NCBI GenBank assembly: GCA_905211675.1
Contig: CAJMBP010000034.1
Location: 1 to 15,962, forward strand
Source: an uncultured Oscillospiraceae bacterium
GTDB lineage: Bacteria > Bacillota > Clostridia > Oscillospirales > Acutalibacteraceae
DNA: 15,962 bases
Direction: 5' to 3'
A model generated the notes under the pieces. That model was not told the DNA's origin. It worked only from the letters and a program-made list of their open reading frames with translations, and made no database searches. The translations under genes and the position numbers were made by a program. Positions 15,062-15,962 of the stretch are shown here, piece after piece; within the stretch, counting starts at the first letter, position 1, and every line of letters starts with the position of its first letter.

Positions 15062-15962
15062 TTATTGCTTTACACTGCGGCTTAAAATTTGGTTTGCTTT
15101 TTCTTCCGCAAACCGAGTCAAAGCGCCGAAGTCCATAGCGTTAATATAATACTTTTCTATTTCGTCATGCACGGCTTTTGCCTTTGACAGCGTATTGACA
15201 GCACCGAGCAGTAATTCACGGGCGGCACGGCGGTTAAAGGTAATGCGGTTACGCACGGCACGGACCGCATTTATATCGGTAAATCGGCGTAAATGTATGC
15301 GGCGGTACTGTTTTGAAAAGCTCATATATTCATACTCTCTTACAAACGCAAGCGACAGTTCGGGTATAAGTATATGGTCGGTAATTTTTGACGGTAAAAA
15401 CGGATTTTTGACTGTTATTATTTCATAGCCTCGTGACAGCGCCGTTTCCCGCACGGTGTTCATTACGGTGTTTGATACTCCGCCGTATTTGTCGTCAATT
15501 ACGATTATGTTTTTATAAAATTTTTCTACTGTGTCACTGTAAGCGATAATGCCCCTCGGTGTAATGCCGCAGAGGAAACGAACCCACTCACGCGGCTTAC
15601 GGTTTGCTTTTTTAGGAATGAACCTTTGAGCCGCATTTTCGGCAAAACGCTCAACCTTTTTCCCGTCGGCGCACTGCCGCGAAAGCCTGAAATTATCATA
15701 AACCAGTTCGCTCGCGGCAGAAATATATGCGCTTACGGCGGTATGAAGCTTTTTATTTTGATTTGTAACCGATATTATTTTTTCGGCATTTTTATAAAGC
15801 GCATCGCCGTTCCAAAAAACGCCTAAATTTATAATTTCTTCACAAGCGCCGGGGTAAACAGGCTCTACCGTATGAGGCGCGGTGCCGTCTATTATAACCG
15901 TTTTTAAATCTTTTATAATAAGTCCGTCAAGCGAATCGGGGTCTGACGAGCAGTAAATCATC
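15062..15962 (-). CDS. PRK06851-like P-loop ATPase family protein, N-terminus cut off
   Basis: The frame is open to the right edge. The ATG at 15961 is unlikely to be the start: the residues after it (CSSDPDSLDG, then VIIDGTAPHTVEPVYPGACEEIINLG) match the middle of the first ATPase half in PRK06851-type proteins. That family normally has a P-loop about 40-60 residues earlier and a second one near the centre. Here the second site, expected at 15467-15496, reads DDKYGGVSNT, with no GK[ST], so that half is probably unable to bind nucleotide. The rest is alpha/beta with a basic C-terminal helical part. No membrane segment or signal is seen. Family recall is from memory of conserved motifs; function is not established. 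Confidence 0.6.
   Translation of the reverse strand, partial: MIYCSSDPDSLDGLIIKDLKTVIIDGTAPHTVEPVYPGACEEIINLGVFWNGDALYKNAEKIISVTNQNKKLHTAVSAYISAASELVYDNFRLSRQCADGKKVERFAENAAQRFIPKKANRKPREWVRFLCGITPRGIIAYSDTVEKFYKNIIVIDDKYGGVSNTVMNTVRETALSRGYEIITVKNPFLPSKITDHILIPELSLAFVREYEYMSFSKQYRRIHLRRFTDINAVRAVRNRITFNRRAARELLLGAVNTLSKAKAVHDEIEKYYINAMDFGALTRFAEEKANQILSRSVKQ

Noticed and set aside
1..15962. Search for CRISPR arrays, insertion sequences, attachment sites, phage genes or long direct repeats
   Set aside because: None seen on either strand; all large open regions are explained by housekeeping or metabolic genes and their leaders.

Overview
The window reads as chromosomal DNA from a low-to-mid GC Gram-positive of the Clostridia, most like a gut Oscillospirales/Ruminococcaceae-type bacterium. 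That placement is inferred from the T-box riboswitch, consensus sigma-A promoters (TTGACt/a, 17 bp, TATAAT), strong GGAG-type ribosome binding sites and the gene families, not from a database match. There are no transposases, phage genes, CRISPR arrays or rRNA. It is a housekeeping stretch with one small carbohydrate locus in the middle.

Layout. The minus strand from 2907 down to 146 holds a tight operon, dapF, yerC, a SAM methyltransferase and hslO (Hsp33), followed by a separately promoted tRNA-Val cut by the left edge. Upstream of dapF is a small membrane zinc-ribbon protein (3004-3411, minus), divergent from comM/yifB (plus, about 3545-5068). comM converges on a two-gene minus-strand unit: a CNNM/CorC-HlyC membrane protein (6352-7608) and an AI-2E family permease-like protein (5126-6349). 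Next comes a divergent pair, a DUF4838 glycosidase-like protein (minus, 7861-9615) and a GH94-type phosphorylase (plus, 9749-12274). A complete asparagine T-box leader (12281-12600) follows, driving asnS and asnA (plus), so charging and synthesis of asparagine share one tRNA-Asn sensor. The right edge cuts a PRK06851-like P-loop protein (minus).

The most interesting part is the 250-bp spacer between the DUF4838 gene and the CNNM gene. It holds a near-consensus promoter, a GGAGG site, a 41-codon reading frame that begins with five Asp in eleven residues, and an 18-bp terminator hairpin lying inside that frame, all before the CNNM start codon. This is the architecture of a translation-coupled attenuator, and it suggests a testable Mg2+-sensing model. 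Second, dapF has a promoter whose start point sits inside a perfect 9+9 bp dyad. Third, in all four same-direction spacers examined the -35 box begins 6-10 bp after the preceding stop codon, and in three of them the only hairpin lies downstream of the new promoter.
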